DNA of 50,883 bases from a virus. Below the pieces are notes generated by a model, which saw nothing but the letters and a program-made list of their open reading frames with translations, was not told the origin of the DNA and did not search any database. Each line of letters starts with the position of its first letter. Positions within the stretch are counted from its first letter, which is position 1. A program made the translations under genes and the position numbers. The stretch is taken from the IMG/VR virus record IMGVR_UViG_3300036790_000239, positions 1-50,883 of that record. One strand, 5' to 3'. Below, piece after piece: positions 25,607 through 32,587 of the stretch.

Positions 25607-26066
25607 GACCCCCGAGGTGGAAGAGGCCCTGGCTGCGGCGCAGGGGCTCCGCTCGTCGGTGGACGGCCTGGGTGGCGAGGTGGCGGGACTGGCCGCCGCG
25701 GTGCGCCGCAGCCGCATCCTGATCCGGGTGCTGGCTGCGGGTGGCGCGCTGCTGGCGGTGGCGCTCGGCGTGGCCGTATGGGCGCTTGTCCAGGCCGGCC
25801 ACGCGGACAGCCGGGCTGCGGCGGCCACCGCGAAGGCGGCGGTGGCTGAGGCCCGGGCAGCAGCCGAGCATGAGAGTCAGGTGGCTGGCTGCCGGTCCGG
25901 GAACGATCTGCGAAAGGCCGATCTGGCGCTGTGGAACCGGCTGTACGCAGCATCACAGAAGGGGCCTGAGACCGCGAAGCAGCGCCGGGCCAACGCTGCG
26001 CTCATCTCCTTCATTCACGAGAAGTTCGCCCTGCGTAACTGCGCGGCTTTGTATAAGGTCCCCTGA
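25599..26066 (+). CDS. Single-pass membrane protein with helical domains
   Basis: 155 residues, AAGGAG upstream of ATG 25599. Residues 1-38 are helical, 39-66 a membrane segment (RILIRVLAAGGALLAVALGV then AVWALVQAG), and 67-155 an external helical part with two Cys (VAGCRSGNDLRKA and LRNCAALY) that could be disulphide-linked. Unknown function in the lysis-proximal cluster. Confidence 0.65.
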   Translation: MARTPEVEEALAAAQGLRSSVDGLGGEVAGLAAAVRRSRILIRVLAAGGALLAVALGVAVWALVQAGHADSRAAAATAKAAVAEARAAAEHESQVAGCRSGNDLRKADLALWNRLYAASQKGPETAKQRRANAALISFIHEKFALRNCAALYKVP

Positions 26067-26067
26067 C

Positions 26068-26601
26068 GTGGGCCCGCGCTTGCGGCGGGCGCTGAGCCCG
26101 CAGGGTCTCGTGCTCGGCGCTGCAGCTTCCGTAGCTGCTGCGGTGCTGGGCCTGTCGGTCTCGGGGACGCTCCAGTTCAACGTGGTACCGCCGCCCTCAG
26201 CGTCTGGCCCGGGGCCGGGACAGGTGATCGGCGGGCCGCCGCCGCTCGCCGTTCCCTCGGTGCCGCCTGCGGCTTCCCCCAGCCAGCCCGGTACGAGCCG
26301 CCACGGCGGGCCGTCACCGGTCCACACAGCGCGCCTGGTGGGCGTCACAGCCTCCCCTGGCGGTCCCGGGCCATCCCCGGGCGGTCCTGGCACTCCCGGC
26401 AGTTCTGGGGGAGGCTCCGGGCCGTCGGCGGCTCCTTCGCCGCCGCTGCCTTCGGCGCATCCGTCCACGCCCGTCCCGGTGCGGCCTCCTTCGCCGCCGG
26501 CTCCCTCAGTGTCCCCGTCCGTGGTGCCCGTTCCCCAGCCCGAGCCGGCCGCGGGCGTGTGCGTGAGCGTGCTCGGCATCCGGGCCTGCCTGAATCTCTG
26601 A
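26068..26601 (+). CDS. Membrane-anchored Pro/Ser/Gly-rich protein
   Basis: 177 residues from GTG 26068. A signal-anchor at about 14-36 (GLVLGAAASVAAAVLGLSVSG) precedes more than 100 residues of Pro, Ser and Gly (PGGPGPSPGGPGTPGSSGG) and a final CVSVLGIRACLNL with two Cys. It looks like a surface-exposed spacer protein. The next gene has the same general design. Confidence 0.6.
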   Translation: MGPRLRRALSPQGLVLGAAASVAAAVLGLSVSGTLQFNVVPPPSASGPGPGQVIGGPPPLAVPSVPPAASPSQPGTSRHGGPSPVHTARLVGVTASPGGPGPSPGGPGTPGSSGGGSGPSAAPSPPLPSAHPSTPVPVRPPSPPAPSVSPSVVPVPQPEPAAGVCVSVLGIRACLNL

Positions 26602-26638
26602 TCCCGGCTGGCGCTGGGACCAGCACATCCGGGGAGGC

Positions 26639-27208
26639 GTGCTGAGCAGCGGAACGCCGCCCAAACTCGTCCGGCTCGCCGCCGGGGCTGGCGCCGCGGT
26701 CGCGATGGCCGTGGCCGGGTCCTTCCTCGGCGCGGCCGGGACGATCGCCGGGGCCGTGCTCGGGTCGGTTATGTCCGCGGTGATAGCCGACGTGCTCACC
26801 GAGGGCGGGACGAGGCTGCACCGGCATGTCAGCGGCTGGGAGCGGCGCCGACTCGTCATCGGCGGGACTACGGCCGTCGCGGTGTTCGCGGTCGCGGCTG
26901 GGGTCATCACCGCGGCTGAGGCGACGGCGGGGAAGCCGGTGTCCGCGATCGTGCAGGGCAGGCAGGGCAGCGGGACCACGTTTGGCGGCCCGGCCGCGCC
27001 ACCATCCCCAGCACCTACGCCCTCCCCGTCACCGTTCCCGAGCCCGTCTCCCTCGGTGAGCCCGTCGCCCTCGGTCACGCTTCCGCTGCTCACCCCGTCA
27101 GCCGCGGTGAGCAGTGCCCCCGTGACATCGCCGGCCAGCACGCCTCCTGTGGAGCCGTCCCCGTCCCCGAGCTCGCCGGCATCGGCCACGCCCAGCCTCA
27201 TCCCGTGA
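26639..27208 (+). CDS. Membrane protein with Pro/Ser-rich C-terminus
   Basis: 189 residues. Two apolar segments, residues 12-50 (GAGAAVAMAVAGSFLGAAGT then IAGAVLGSVMSAVIADVL) and 72-92 (IGGTTAVAVFAVAAGVITAAE), then a long Pro/Ser tail (SPSPFPSPSPSVSPSPSV). GGGGAGG is too close to GTG 26639, so initiation at CTG 26642 or a little downstream is possible. Similar design to the preceding gene; function unknown. Confidence 0.6.
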   Translation: MLSSGTPPKLVRLAAGAGAAVAMAVAGSFLGAAGTIAGAVLGSVMSAVIADVLTEGGTRLHRHVSGWERRRLVIGGTTAVAVFAVAAGVITAAEATAGKPVSAIVQGRQGSGTTFGGPAAPPSPAPTPSPSPFPSPSPSVSPSPSVTLPLLTPSAAVSSAPVTSPASTPPVEPSPSPSSPASATPSLIP

Positions 27209-27223
27209 ACGGAGGGGATGGCG

Positions 27224-27520
27224 GTGCACTGGCTCGCGCACGTCCTGGGCCTCGACTCCGTCTCGGGCTACTGGTACGCCTTCTGGAGCGGCTTCGGCGG
27301 CGATCTCGCCATCGTCGGCACCCTGCTCAGCGCGCCGCTGGTACTGCTCCGCAAGCACAACTGCGCCGTCCGCAAATGCTGGCGGATCGGCCGGCACAAG
27401 ATTCCCGGCACTGAGCACGTCTGCTGCCGCAGGCACACGCCAGGCGGCGCGCCAGAGCACGCACACATCCTCGCCGCGCACCGCGCGCACCAGGAACGCA
27501 CCGGGAAGGACGGCCCATGA
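27224..27520 (+). CDS. Conserved membrane protein beside endolysin
   Basis: 98 residues from GTG 27224; GGAGG at 27211-27215 is 8 bases away, while ATG 27218 is too close. HWLAHVLGLDSVSGYWYAFW then SGFGGDLAIVGTLLSAPLVLL contains one or two membrane segments. CAVRKCWRIGRHKI and HVCCRRHTPGG follow. This protein type is widespread next to actinophage endolysin genes. A lysis-related role is likely but not known. ATGA-type overlap with the endolysin. Confidence 0.75.
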   Translation: MHWLAHVLGLDSVSGYWYAFWSGFGGDLAIVGTLLSAPLVLLRKHNCAVRKCWRIGRHKIPGTEHVCCRRHTPGGAPEHAHILAAHRAHQERTGKDGP

Positions 27521-28413
27521 TCACTCTGCCCGGCGTCGACGTCTCAAGTTTCCAGGGCGAGCCCGGCCAGTGGAGGGGTCTGGCCGGGCACATCGCCTTC
27601 GCCGGGGTGAAGTTCACTGAACTCTCGGCCAGCGGCCCGTACACCAATCCCACCGCTCTCGCGGACTGGGCCGCGCTGCACGCGATGGGCGCCGGGCGGG
27701 TTGCCTACCTGTTCGGCCATCCCTCAGCCGGGGTCACCGCGACCGTGGACCTGTTCCTCTCGGTGCTCCACCCAGTCCTGGCCGACACTGACAGCGTGGC
27801 GCTGGACCTCGAGGTCCCTGACGGCCTGCCGCCCGCCAGGGTGGCCACCTGGGGCCGTGAGGTCCTCACGCTGCTCGAGCACAGGACCAGCCGCAGGGCC
27901 CTGCTCTACACCTTCCGCAGTTTCGCCATCGAGGGGAACTGCGCCGGGATGGGCAGCCACTTGCTGTGGATCGCGGACCCTGACCATCCGGCCGGGAAAC
28001 CGGACGTACCGGCACCGTGGAAGACCTGGGCGGTACACCAGTACGCCTCGTCACCGATCGACCGGGACGTGGCCGCCTACCCGTCCCTGGGCGCGATGCG
28101 GGCCGCGCTCGGCAAGCCCGCACCCACGCCCCAGCCCGCACCGGCAACGGAGGACGACATGCCCGCACTGATGAAGCCCGGCGCCGGATCGGTCACCCCG
28201 GTATCCATCCCGGCCGGGAAGAGCAAGCTCGTGCTGACCCCCGAGGACATGGCCACGGTCGGCGTGCAGACTCACGACCACGGCACCACGCAGGTCGAGC
28301 TGGCGTGGCAGCCGCCCGGCGGGAAGGTCGTCCCGGTACCGGGTGGCGTCCAGTTCGTGCACCTGCACCGGATCGACGCGGGGACAGGGGACGTGTCCTA
28401 CGCGGTGGAGTAG
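27517..28413 (+). CDS. Endolysin, GH25-type lysozyme with C-terminal binding domain
   Basis: 298 residues. Residues 1-200 follow glycoside hydrolase family 25: GVDVSSFQG (Asp near 8), a LDLEV motif near 97-99, and TWAVHQYASSPIDRDVAAYPS closing the barrel. It would cleave the glycan chains of peptidoglycan. A Pro/Ala linker (PAPTPQPAPATEDD) leads to a beta-rich 85-residue domain, probably for wall binding. GGAGG before in-frame ATG 28159 could yield that domain alone. No signal peptide, so a holin must release it. Confidence 0.85.
   Translation: MITLPGVDVSSFQGEPGQWRGLAGHIAFAGVKFTELSASGPYTNPTALADWAALHAMGAGRVAYLFGHPSAGVTATVDLFLSVLHPVLADTDSVALDLEVPDGLPPARVATWGREVLTLLEHRTSRRALLYTFRSFAIEGNCAGMGSHLLWIADPDHPAGKPDVPAPWKTWAVHQYASSPIDRDVAAYPSLGAMRAALGKPAPTPQPAPATEDDMPALMKPGAGSVTPVSIPAGKSKLVLTPEDMATVGVQTHDHGTTQVELAWQPPGGKVVPVPGGVQFVHLHRIDAGTGDVSYAVE
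28149..28161 (+). promoter_or_regulatory. Possible internal start for endolysin binding domain
   Basis: GGAGG (28149-28153) is 5 bases before ATG 28159, in frame with the endolysin and exactly at the linker/domain border. It would give an 85-residue protein starting MPALMKPGAG. Several endolysins are known to produce such free binding domains. The codons GAG-GAC could also be chance. Confidence 0.4.
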
Positions 28414-28457
28414 CGCCTAACCCCCGGCTACTCGACGGCCCCATCCCCGGGCCGCCG

Positions 28458-28505
28458 CCTGACCTGCGGTTTTGCGTAAGAGCATCTCCGTTACTGCAGG
28501 TCAGG
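28458..28505. repeat. 10-bp inverted repeat in endolysin/peptidase intergenic gap
   Basis: CCTGACCTGC (28458-28467) and GCAGGTCAGG (28496-28505) are perfect inverted copies around a 28-base, locally AT-richer loop. The gap 28414-28572 holds no gene. It may be an RNA hairpin controlling the peptidase and holin, or a binding site. No T-run follows, so a simple terminator is unlikely. Confidence 0.5.
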
Positions 28506-28572
28506 GCATTCGACGATCCAAGCACCGGCCCGCCGGGCTGCATGCTTGCCCCCACCGACCCACGGAGGTCCC

Positions 28573-29487
28573 GTGCCGTACAAACTCGGCCGCAAGCCCA
28601 ACGACCCGTCTAGGCCCCGGATCCGGCTGGCCGCGCACCTGAACGTGGTGAACCCGCCGCCGGACGAGGCGATGTGGACCGGCGTCCCGGACTGGGGGAT
28701 GCTGCTGAACGACCAGCTGGGCGACTGCACCTGCGCGGGAGACGGCCACCTCGCGGAGATCCTGACCTTCTACGGGCAGGGCACCGAGACGGTCATCACG
28801 GACGCGCAGGTGCTCGCGGCCTACGAGGCGGTCGGTGGCTACGACCCGGACGCTGGGCCGCCCGGGGAGAACCCGACCGACCAGGGCGCGACCGTGCAGG
28901 CTGCGCTCGGCTACCTCCGCAAGACCGGCATGGCCGGGGTGAAACTCGCCGCGTTCGCGGAGGTGGACCCAGCCAGCCTGACCGAGATCAGGGCCGCCTG
29001 CGCCGAACTCGGGCCACTGTCCGCCGGGGTGAACCTGCCGGCGAACGCGCTGCAGCAGTTCCAGGCTGGCGAGCCATGGCTTGCTGTGCCGGATGACGGC
29101 GGGATCGAGGGCGGCCACTGCATCGTTCTCGCTGGCTACGACGCGGAGTACCTCTACTTCGTCACCTGGGGGAAGGTCCAGAAGGCCACCTATGCCTGGT
29201 GGGCGAAGTACGGCGAGGAACTCTGGGCGGCCGTCGCCGCGGACTGGGTGTCGGCCAAGGGCGACGACCCGGAGGGCATCAACCTGGCCAGCCTCGGCGC
29301 CGAGTTCGAGCAGCTGACCGGTGAGCCGGACCCGTTCAATGGGACTCCGCCCGCACCGGTACCTGCGCCAGCTCCGGACCACGCCGGCCTGCTGACCGAA
29401 CTGGCGTCCCTGGTGCGCGTGATCGCAGCGTCAGCCGACCGGGACATCAGCGAGGCGGTCGCCTGGCTAAGGAGTCACAGCATCTAG
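28573..29487 (+). CDS. Papain/C39-fold cysteine peptidase-like protein
   Basis: 304 residues from GTG 28573 (CGGAGG upstream). MLLNDQLGDCTCAGDGHLAEI (Cys near 52 or 54) and GGIEGGHCIVLAGYDAEYLYFVTWG (His near 182) are the catalytic Cys and His regions of a papain-like fold; KATYAWWAKYGEELWAAV follows. The C-terminal 70 residues are a Pro linker and a short helix. In actinophages such proteins lie beside endolysin and holin, and may cut wall peptides or process proteins. Substrate unknown. Confidence 0.7.
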   Translation: MPYKLGRKPNDPSRPRIRLAAHLNVVNPPPDEAMWTGVPDWGMLLNDQLGDCTCAGDGHLAEILTFYGQGTETVITDAQVLAAYEAVGGYDPDAGPPGENPTDQGATVQAALGYLRKTGMAGVKLAAFAEVDPASLTEIRAACAELGPLSAGVNLPANALQQFQAGEPWLAVPDDGGIEGGHCIVLAGYDAEYLYFVTWGKVQKATYAWWAKYGEELWAAVAADWVSAKGDDPEGINLASLGAEFEQLTGEPDPFNGTPPAPVPAPAPDHAGLLTELASLVRVIAASADRDISEAVAWLRSHSI

Positions 29488-29564
29488 TTCGCATCGCGAA
29501 CGCATCAGGCGACTACACCACAGCGTCAGAAACGGGCCAGAAAATCCACCAAGGGAGGCCTGCC

Positions 29565-30023
29565 ATGCTCAAGCGCTTCGCCGTCTGGGTCAGCACCGAA
29601 TCCTCAGTGATCATGTGGGGACTCCAGGCCCTGGTGACGGCCTGGGTTGCGTTCGGCTTCCGGGCCAGCCCGGCACAGACCGCCGCGGTCACCACGATCG
29701 GCGCGGCGCTGGTCACGATCGTGACTGCCTTCGCTGCCCGGCCGGTCTCGGTCCCGGTGATCACCGGGGCGGTGGCCACGGTCGCAACTGCCGCGGCCGC
29801 GTTCGGCCTGCACCTGTCCAGCGCGCAGATCGGCGCCGCCGTGCCCGCGATGGCCCTGGTGCTGGCCCTGGTGCTGCGGCAGGCGATCACCCCGCTGGTG
29901 ACGCTCAGGCAGCAGCAGGCATCTGCCGTCCCCCAGGTGACCGCCCGGGTGACCAGCGAGGACGTGGAAGCCATCGCCACCCGGGTGGCCCAGAAGGTGC
30001 GGCCCGCGCGGCGCACGATGTGA
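29565..30023 (+). CDS. Holin candidate
   Basis: 152 residues, GGGAGG before ATG 29565. Three to four membrane segments: about 18-33 (GLQALVTAWVAFGF), 40-60 (AVTTIGAALVTIVTAFAA), 64-84 (VPVITGAVATVATAAAAFGL) and 90-110 (IGAAVPAMALVLALVLRQA). A charged tail follows (SEDVEAIATRVAQKVR). It is the last gene before the late terminator and follows the endolysin, so a pore-forming role is likely. Confidence 0.7.
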   Translation: MLKRFAVWVSTESSVIMWGLQALVTAWVAFGFRASPAQTAAVTTIGAALVTIVTAFAARPVSVPVITGAVATVATAAAAFGLHLSSAQIGAAVPAMALVLALVLRQAITPLVTLRQQQASAVPQVTARVTSEDVEAIATRVAQKVRPARRTM

Positions 30024-30044
30024 CCTGACCCAGACGACGAGAGT

Positions 30045-30083
30045 CCGGTCGGCTGCCCCACGGGGTGGCCGGCCGGGCTTTTT
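30045..30083 (+). terminator. Strong intrinsic terminator of the rightward late block
   Basis: CCGGTCGGCTGCCCC (30045-30059) pairs over its full 15 bases with GGGGTGGCCGGCCGG (30062-30076), using three G-U pairs, and is followed by GC and five T. It lies 21 bases after the holin stop and separates it from the convergent leftward genes. Confidence 0.85.
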
Positions 30084-30096
30084 CGCATGCCCAGGG

Positions 30097-30375
30097 TCAG
30101 GCCAGGTGCAGGATGTGCGCCAGCGCGTAGTGCCCCTGGTAACCAGCGGCCGTCCAGAACTTCCGGCCGCACGTGCAGCGCTTGCGCAGGCCGTAGAGCG
30201 GCACCGGGATGTCTGGTACCCACTCGCCCACGCCGTTCTGCCTCAGCGTGCCCGACGCCTGCAGCCACGCCTCCCGGTAGGTGACCCCCTTGGCCTGCTC
30301 AAGGCCCTTGGCGTAACCCTCGCGGAATGCGATGTCCCACTGGGCCGGCTGTCCCGCCTCGGTTTCGTCGCTCAC
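30097..30375 (-). CDS. Small protein with Cys-x-Cys motif
   Basis: 92 residues on the minus strand from GTG 30375. The N-terminal part is helical (QWDIAFREGYAKGLEQAKGV) and the end has RCTCGRKFWTAAGYQGHYALAH, a single zinc-finger-like arrangement (C-x-C...H..H). Last gene of a leftward group, convergent with the holin gene across the terminator. Function unknown. Confidence 0.6.
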   Translation of the reverse strand: MSDETEAGQPAQWDIAFREGYAKGLEQAKGVTYREAWLQASGTLRQNGVGEWVPDIPVPLYGLRKRCTCGRKFWTAAGYQGHYALAHILHLA

Positions 30376-30405
30376 CTGGGCATCCTCTCACCGGGCAAGG
30401 GAAGA

Positions 30406-30434
30406 CCCCGGCCGCCATGCGGGCACGGCCGGGG
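30406..30434 (-). repeat. GC-rich hairpin between leftward genes
   Basis: CCCCGGCCG and CGGCCGGGG (9 bp perfect, 11-base loop) lie between the leftward genes ending at 30459 and starting at 30375. On the minus strand TCTT follows, so it may be a weak terminator or attenuator. Confidence 0.45.
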
Positions 30435-30458
30435 CCAGGGCGCGAGGAAAACCGCCCT

Positions 30459-30638
30459 TCACGGAATGCCCGAGTCGGGGTGGGCACCCGTGCCGTACCT
30501 GGGCCGGGAAGCCTGCGCAGCCTCAGCGGTGCGCACGGCCCGGCGCCGGGGGAACAGCAGTACGACAGCGCCCTGCAGGAGCAGGCTCATCAGGATGGCC
30601 ATCGCGCTCAGGAGATCCTGGACGGCGGCGACGGTCAT
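30459..30638 (-). CDS. Single-pass mini membrane protein
   Basis: 59 residues from the ATG at 30638, which overlaps the stop of the upstream gene (ATGA). A membrane segment at about 6-29 (VQDLLSAMAILMSLLLQG) is followed by a basic tail. It is probably co-translated with the next listed membrane protein. Function unknown. Confidence 0.55.
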   Translation of the reverse strand: MTVAAVQDLLSAMAILMSLLLQGAVVLLFPRRRAVRTAEAAQASRPRYGTGAHPDSGIP

Positions 30639-30775
30639 GGCCGGGACAGCCCGGCGGCGACGTTGACGGCTAGCAGTACCAGGATGACCAGCACCCCGGC
30701 GCACACCGCGACGATCAGTGCGGCCCGCTTAAGGCCCGGGGCCAGCTGGGCGAATCTGGGGCACTTCGTGAACAC
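30635..30775 (-). CDS. 46-residue membrane protein
   Basis: Starts at GTG 30775, with GGGAGG five bases upstream. The sequence is a short basic N-terminus then one membrane helix (AALIVAVCAGVLVILVLLAV). A longer upstream frame would cross the structured region and lacks a ribosome binding site. Translation is coupled to the 59-residue protein. Confidence 0.55.
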   Translation of the reverse strand: MFTKCPRFAQLAPGLKRAALIVAVCAGVLVILVLLAVNVAAGLSRP

Positions 30776-30798
30776 CGGTACCTCCCTGGGAATGGGGG

Positions 30799-30948
30799 CC
30801 GGCCGGGGCGCACATCCTGCTTGCTCCAGCGTCAGTGCACCCCGGCCGGGTTTGATCTGGCACGCGCCCCGCTCCGCCGGACCGGACGGGGTAGCGCCCC
30901 AGCCCGCACCGTTCATGAACAGGCTGGGATGTGCGGGGCGCGTGCCAG
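30799..30948. ncRNA. Highly structured intergenic region (possible RNA element)
   Basis: A 183-base gap (30776-30958) with no convincing gene holds nested inverted repeats. CTGGCACGCGCCCCGC (30857-30872) is the exact complement of GCGGGGCGCGTGCCAG (30933-30948), spaced by 60 bases, with an inner CCCAGCC/GGCTGGG pair (30898-30904/30922-30928). A second hairpin (30799-30813 with 30835-30849) matches at 14 of 15 bases. It lies just upstream of a leftward ribosome binding site. It could be a leader RNA, a small RNA or a protein-binding site. The strand is not certain. Confidence 0.45.
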
Positions 30949-30958
30949 GCTCATGGGG

Positions 30959-31147
30959 TCAGGGCTTGTCGCCCTGCTCCGGCTGGATCTCCTGCCGGGT
31001 GGCGAACACCCCTCGCCACCCAGGCGCGAATGTGGCCACACGCGCCTGGCCCTTCGTGATCACGAGTTGGCCGCGCTCATCCGTGTCCCAGTCGTCCGCC
31101 TCGAACTCGTAGCGGGCATCCAGGTGTCCGTCAATGACGGTGATCAT
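30959..31147 (-). CDS. Small protein, unknown
   Basis: 62 residues; ATG 31147 overlaps the stop of the secreted-protein gene (TGATG). MITVIDGHLDARYEFEADDW then DTDERGQLVITKGQARVATF looks like a small beta domain. Coupling suggests it acts with, or is simply co-expressed with, the secreted protein. Confidence 0.6.
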   Translation of the reverse strand: MITVIDGHLDARYEFEADDWDTDERGQLVITKGQARVATFAPGWRGVFATRQEIQPEQGDKP

Positions 31148-31896
31148 CAGCAGTCCGCTGCAGCCGGGGCCAGGATGTTCCCCTGCGCCGGGGCCGCGCC
31201 CCACGGGTTAGCCACCGGCCACGACGAGTCCACCCACGATGAGGACAGCCGCGGGCACGCCGGGTCCGAGCCCAGCGGGGCCGTGTACGCCCAGCGGCCG
31301 GTAGTGCCGAGGGAACTGCTGGCCGTGTTGCTGACGAAGAACTGGGCGCCGGTGCCGAAGAACTGCTCGGGCCACGCGTCCGTGGTGAACCGGCCGCCCG
31401 GGGTGCTGCCCTGGTCGTTCTCGGTGGTGGCCACGAGCGCCTTGGCCGCGGACTTCCACGAGCTGTAGAAGTCGTAGCTGTAGGTCCCGCTCATAGTGCC
31501 GGTGACCGCCTCGCCCATGGTGGGCGCGCTGCCGCCGTTCAGGTCACCGTTCCCCGGCGAGGTAGCACCGGCCAGCGTGGTGAACGTGCCGTTGTCGGTG
31601 ATCTGGCCGGACCAGTGGTAACAGTCGCCCGTTCCGGTGGTGCCACCGCAGTAGGACAGGGCCACCTCGCTTAGGAGCGTGACCGAGGCGGTGCGGGTGA
31701 AGCCATCGTCAGCCCAGTTGCCGTGCACGCCGGAGTCCGGGCGGTCGCTGACCCTCGTCACCGCGGTGGAGGTGTAGGACTTCACCGCGGCATGCGTGGC
31801 CGCCGACGCGGCGCTGGCCGCCAGGCCGAGCGCCAGCGTCCCGGCGGTGGCCAGGGACAGCAGGGCCACCGCGGCCCTGCGGGTGATGCGGGACAT
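31147..31896 (-). CDS. Secreted protein with Sec signal peptide
   Basis: 249 residues. A clear signal peptide (RRAAVALLSLATAGTLALGL then AASAASAATH, cleavage near residue 33) leads to a beta-rich mature domain with four Cys (YCGGTTGTGDCYHW, ACPRLSSSW and a final DC) and WPEQFFGTGAQFFVSNT. No family recognised. It lies with lysogeny genes and points away from the late block. It may be a cargo gene expressed by the lysogen, changing the cell surface or surroundings (inference). Confidence 0.7.
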   Translation of the reverse strand: MSRITRRAAVALLSLATAGTLALGLAASAASAATHAAVKSYTSTAVTRVSDRPDSGVHGNWADDGFTRTASVTLLSEVALSYCGGTTGTGDCYHWSGQITDNGTFTTLAGATSPGNGDLNGGSAPTMGEAVTGTMSGTYSYDFYSSWKSAAKALVATTENDQGSTPGGRFTTDAWPEQFFGTGAQFFVSNTASSSLGTTGRWAYTAPLGSDPACPRLSSSWVDSSWPVANPWGAAPAQGNILAPAAADC

Positions 31897-32000
31897 ATGG
31901 TTCCCCTTCGTTGCTGATACTTGGTGGTGCCCCCGGTCTGCTCATACCGGGCCGGGGGCGCGCGGGCCGGGTGGCCCGTGCGTGTGTGGGGGCGCGGTGG

Positions 32001-32355
32001 TCAGCCGGGCGGCACGCAGGCCAGCGCCGGCCGGCCGTCCAGCACGTCGATCGCCCGCTCGTAGTTCTCCACCCAGGTCAGGTGCTCGCGGTCGCCGCAG
32101 CGGGCCCTCGTCGTGGTAGACGAGGGCGTCAGCCAGGGCGTGCAGCACGGTGGGCGTGATGTCGCCGTGGATCACCTTGATGCCCGGGTAGTCGCAGGGC
32201 ACCGTCAGCAGGCGCCCGTCCGGGAGGCGCACGCCGAGCATCAGGTGCGTGCCGCCACCGTGCGTGGCGGCGTCCCACTCGCTGTCTGCGGTAGCGGTGA
32301 TGACGATGGTGACCCGCCCGCCCTGGGCGAAGCGGGATGGCGCTGGGGTGGTCAT
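32001..32355 (-). pseudogene. Small gene interrupted by +1 frameshift
   Basis: The first frame (ATG 32355, GGGAG upstream) reads TTPAPSRFAQGGRVTIVITA through VLHALADALVYHDEG. The natural continuation CGDREHLTWVENYERAIDVL then DGRPALACVPPG lies in the +1 frame and stops at 32001. The first frame alone continues as Arg/Pro-rich text to 31942. Dropping one C from the C-run (GGGCCCGC on the minus strand, near 32102-32104) restores about 117 residues. Function unknown. Mutation or base-calling error cannot be separated here. Confidence 0.6.
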
Positions 32356-32390
32356 GATGCTCCCTCGGACGGGCGAGTGGTGCTGGGCCG

Positions 32391-32587
32391 CTGGGCCGTG
32401 CCGGGGCCGTGGGAGGCCCGAAACTGACCGAAGCCAAGTGAAGACAACCGAAGCCAAACGGGCAGGCCAGGACAGGCCTGTGAGGTGAACGGCCAGATCA
32501 GCCGGAGTCCCTGGGCAATCCACCATGGACTGGCATTCTTCCTGGTCACGAGCCTTCTCCTGACTCCTGGGCCGTGCCGGGGCCGTG
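32391..32587. other. Candidate attP / integrase-binding region
   Basis: A 21-bp exact direct repeat beginning CTGGGCCGTG occurs at 32391-32411 and 32567-32587. The second copy is inside the 3' end of the integrase gene. Between them ACCGAAGCCAA occurs twice (32428-32438, 32448-32458), 20 bp apart, like arm-type integrase sites on one DNA face. CAGGCC/GGCCTG (32463-32480) adds a small palindrome. The gap 32356-32545 has no gene. No host sequence is available to find the core. Confidence 0.5.
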
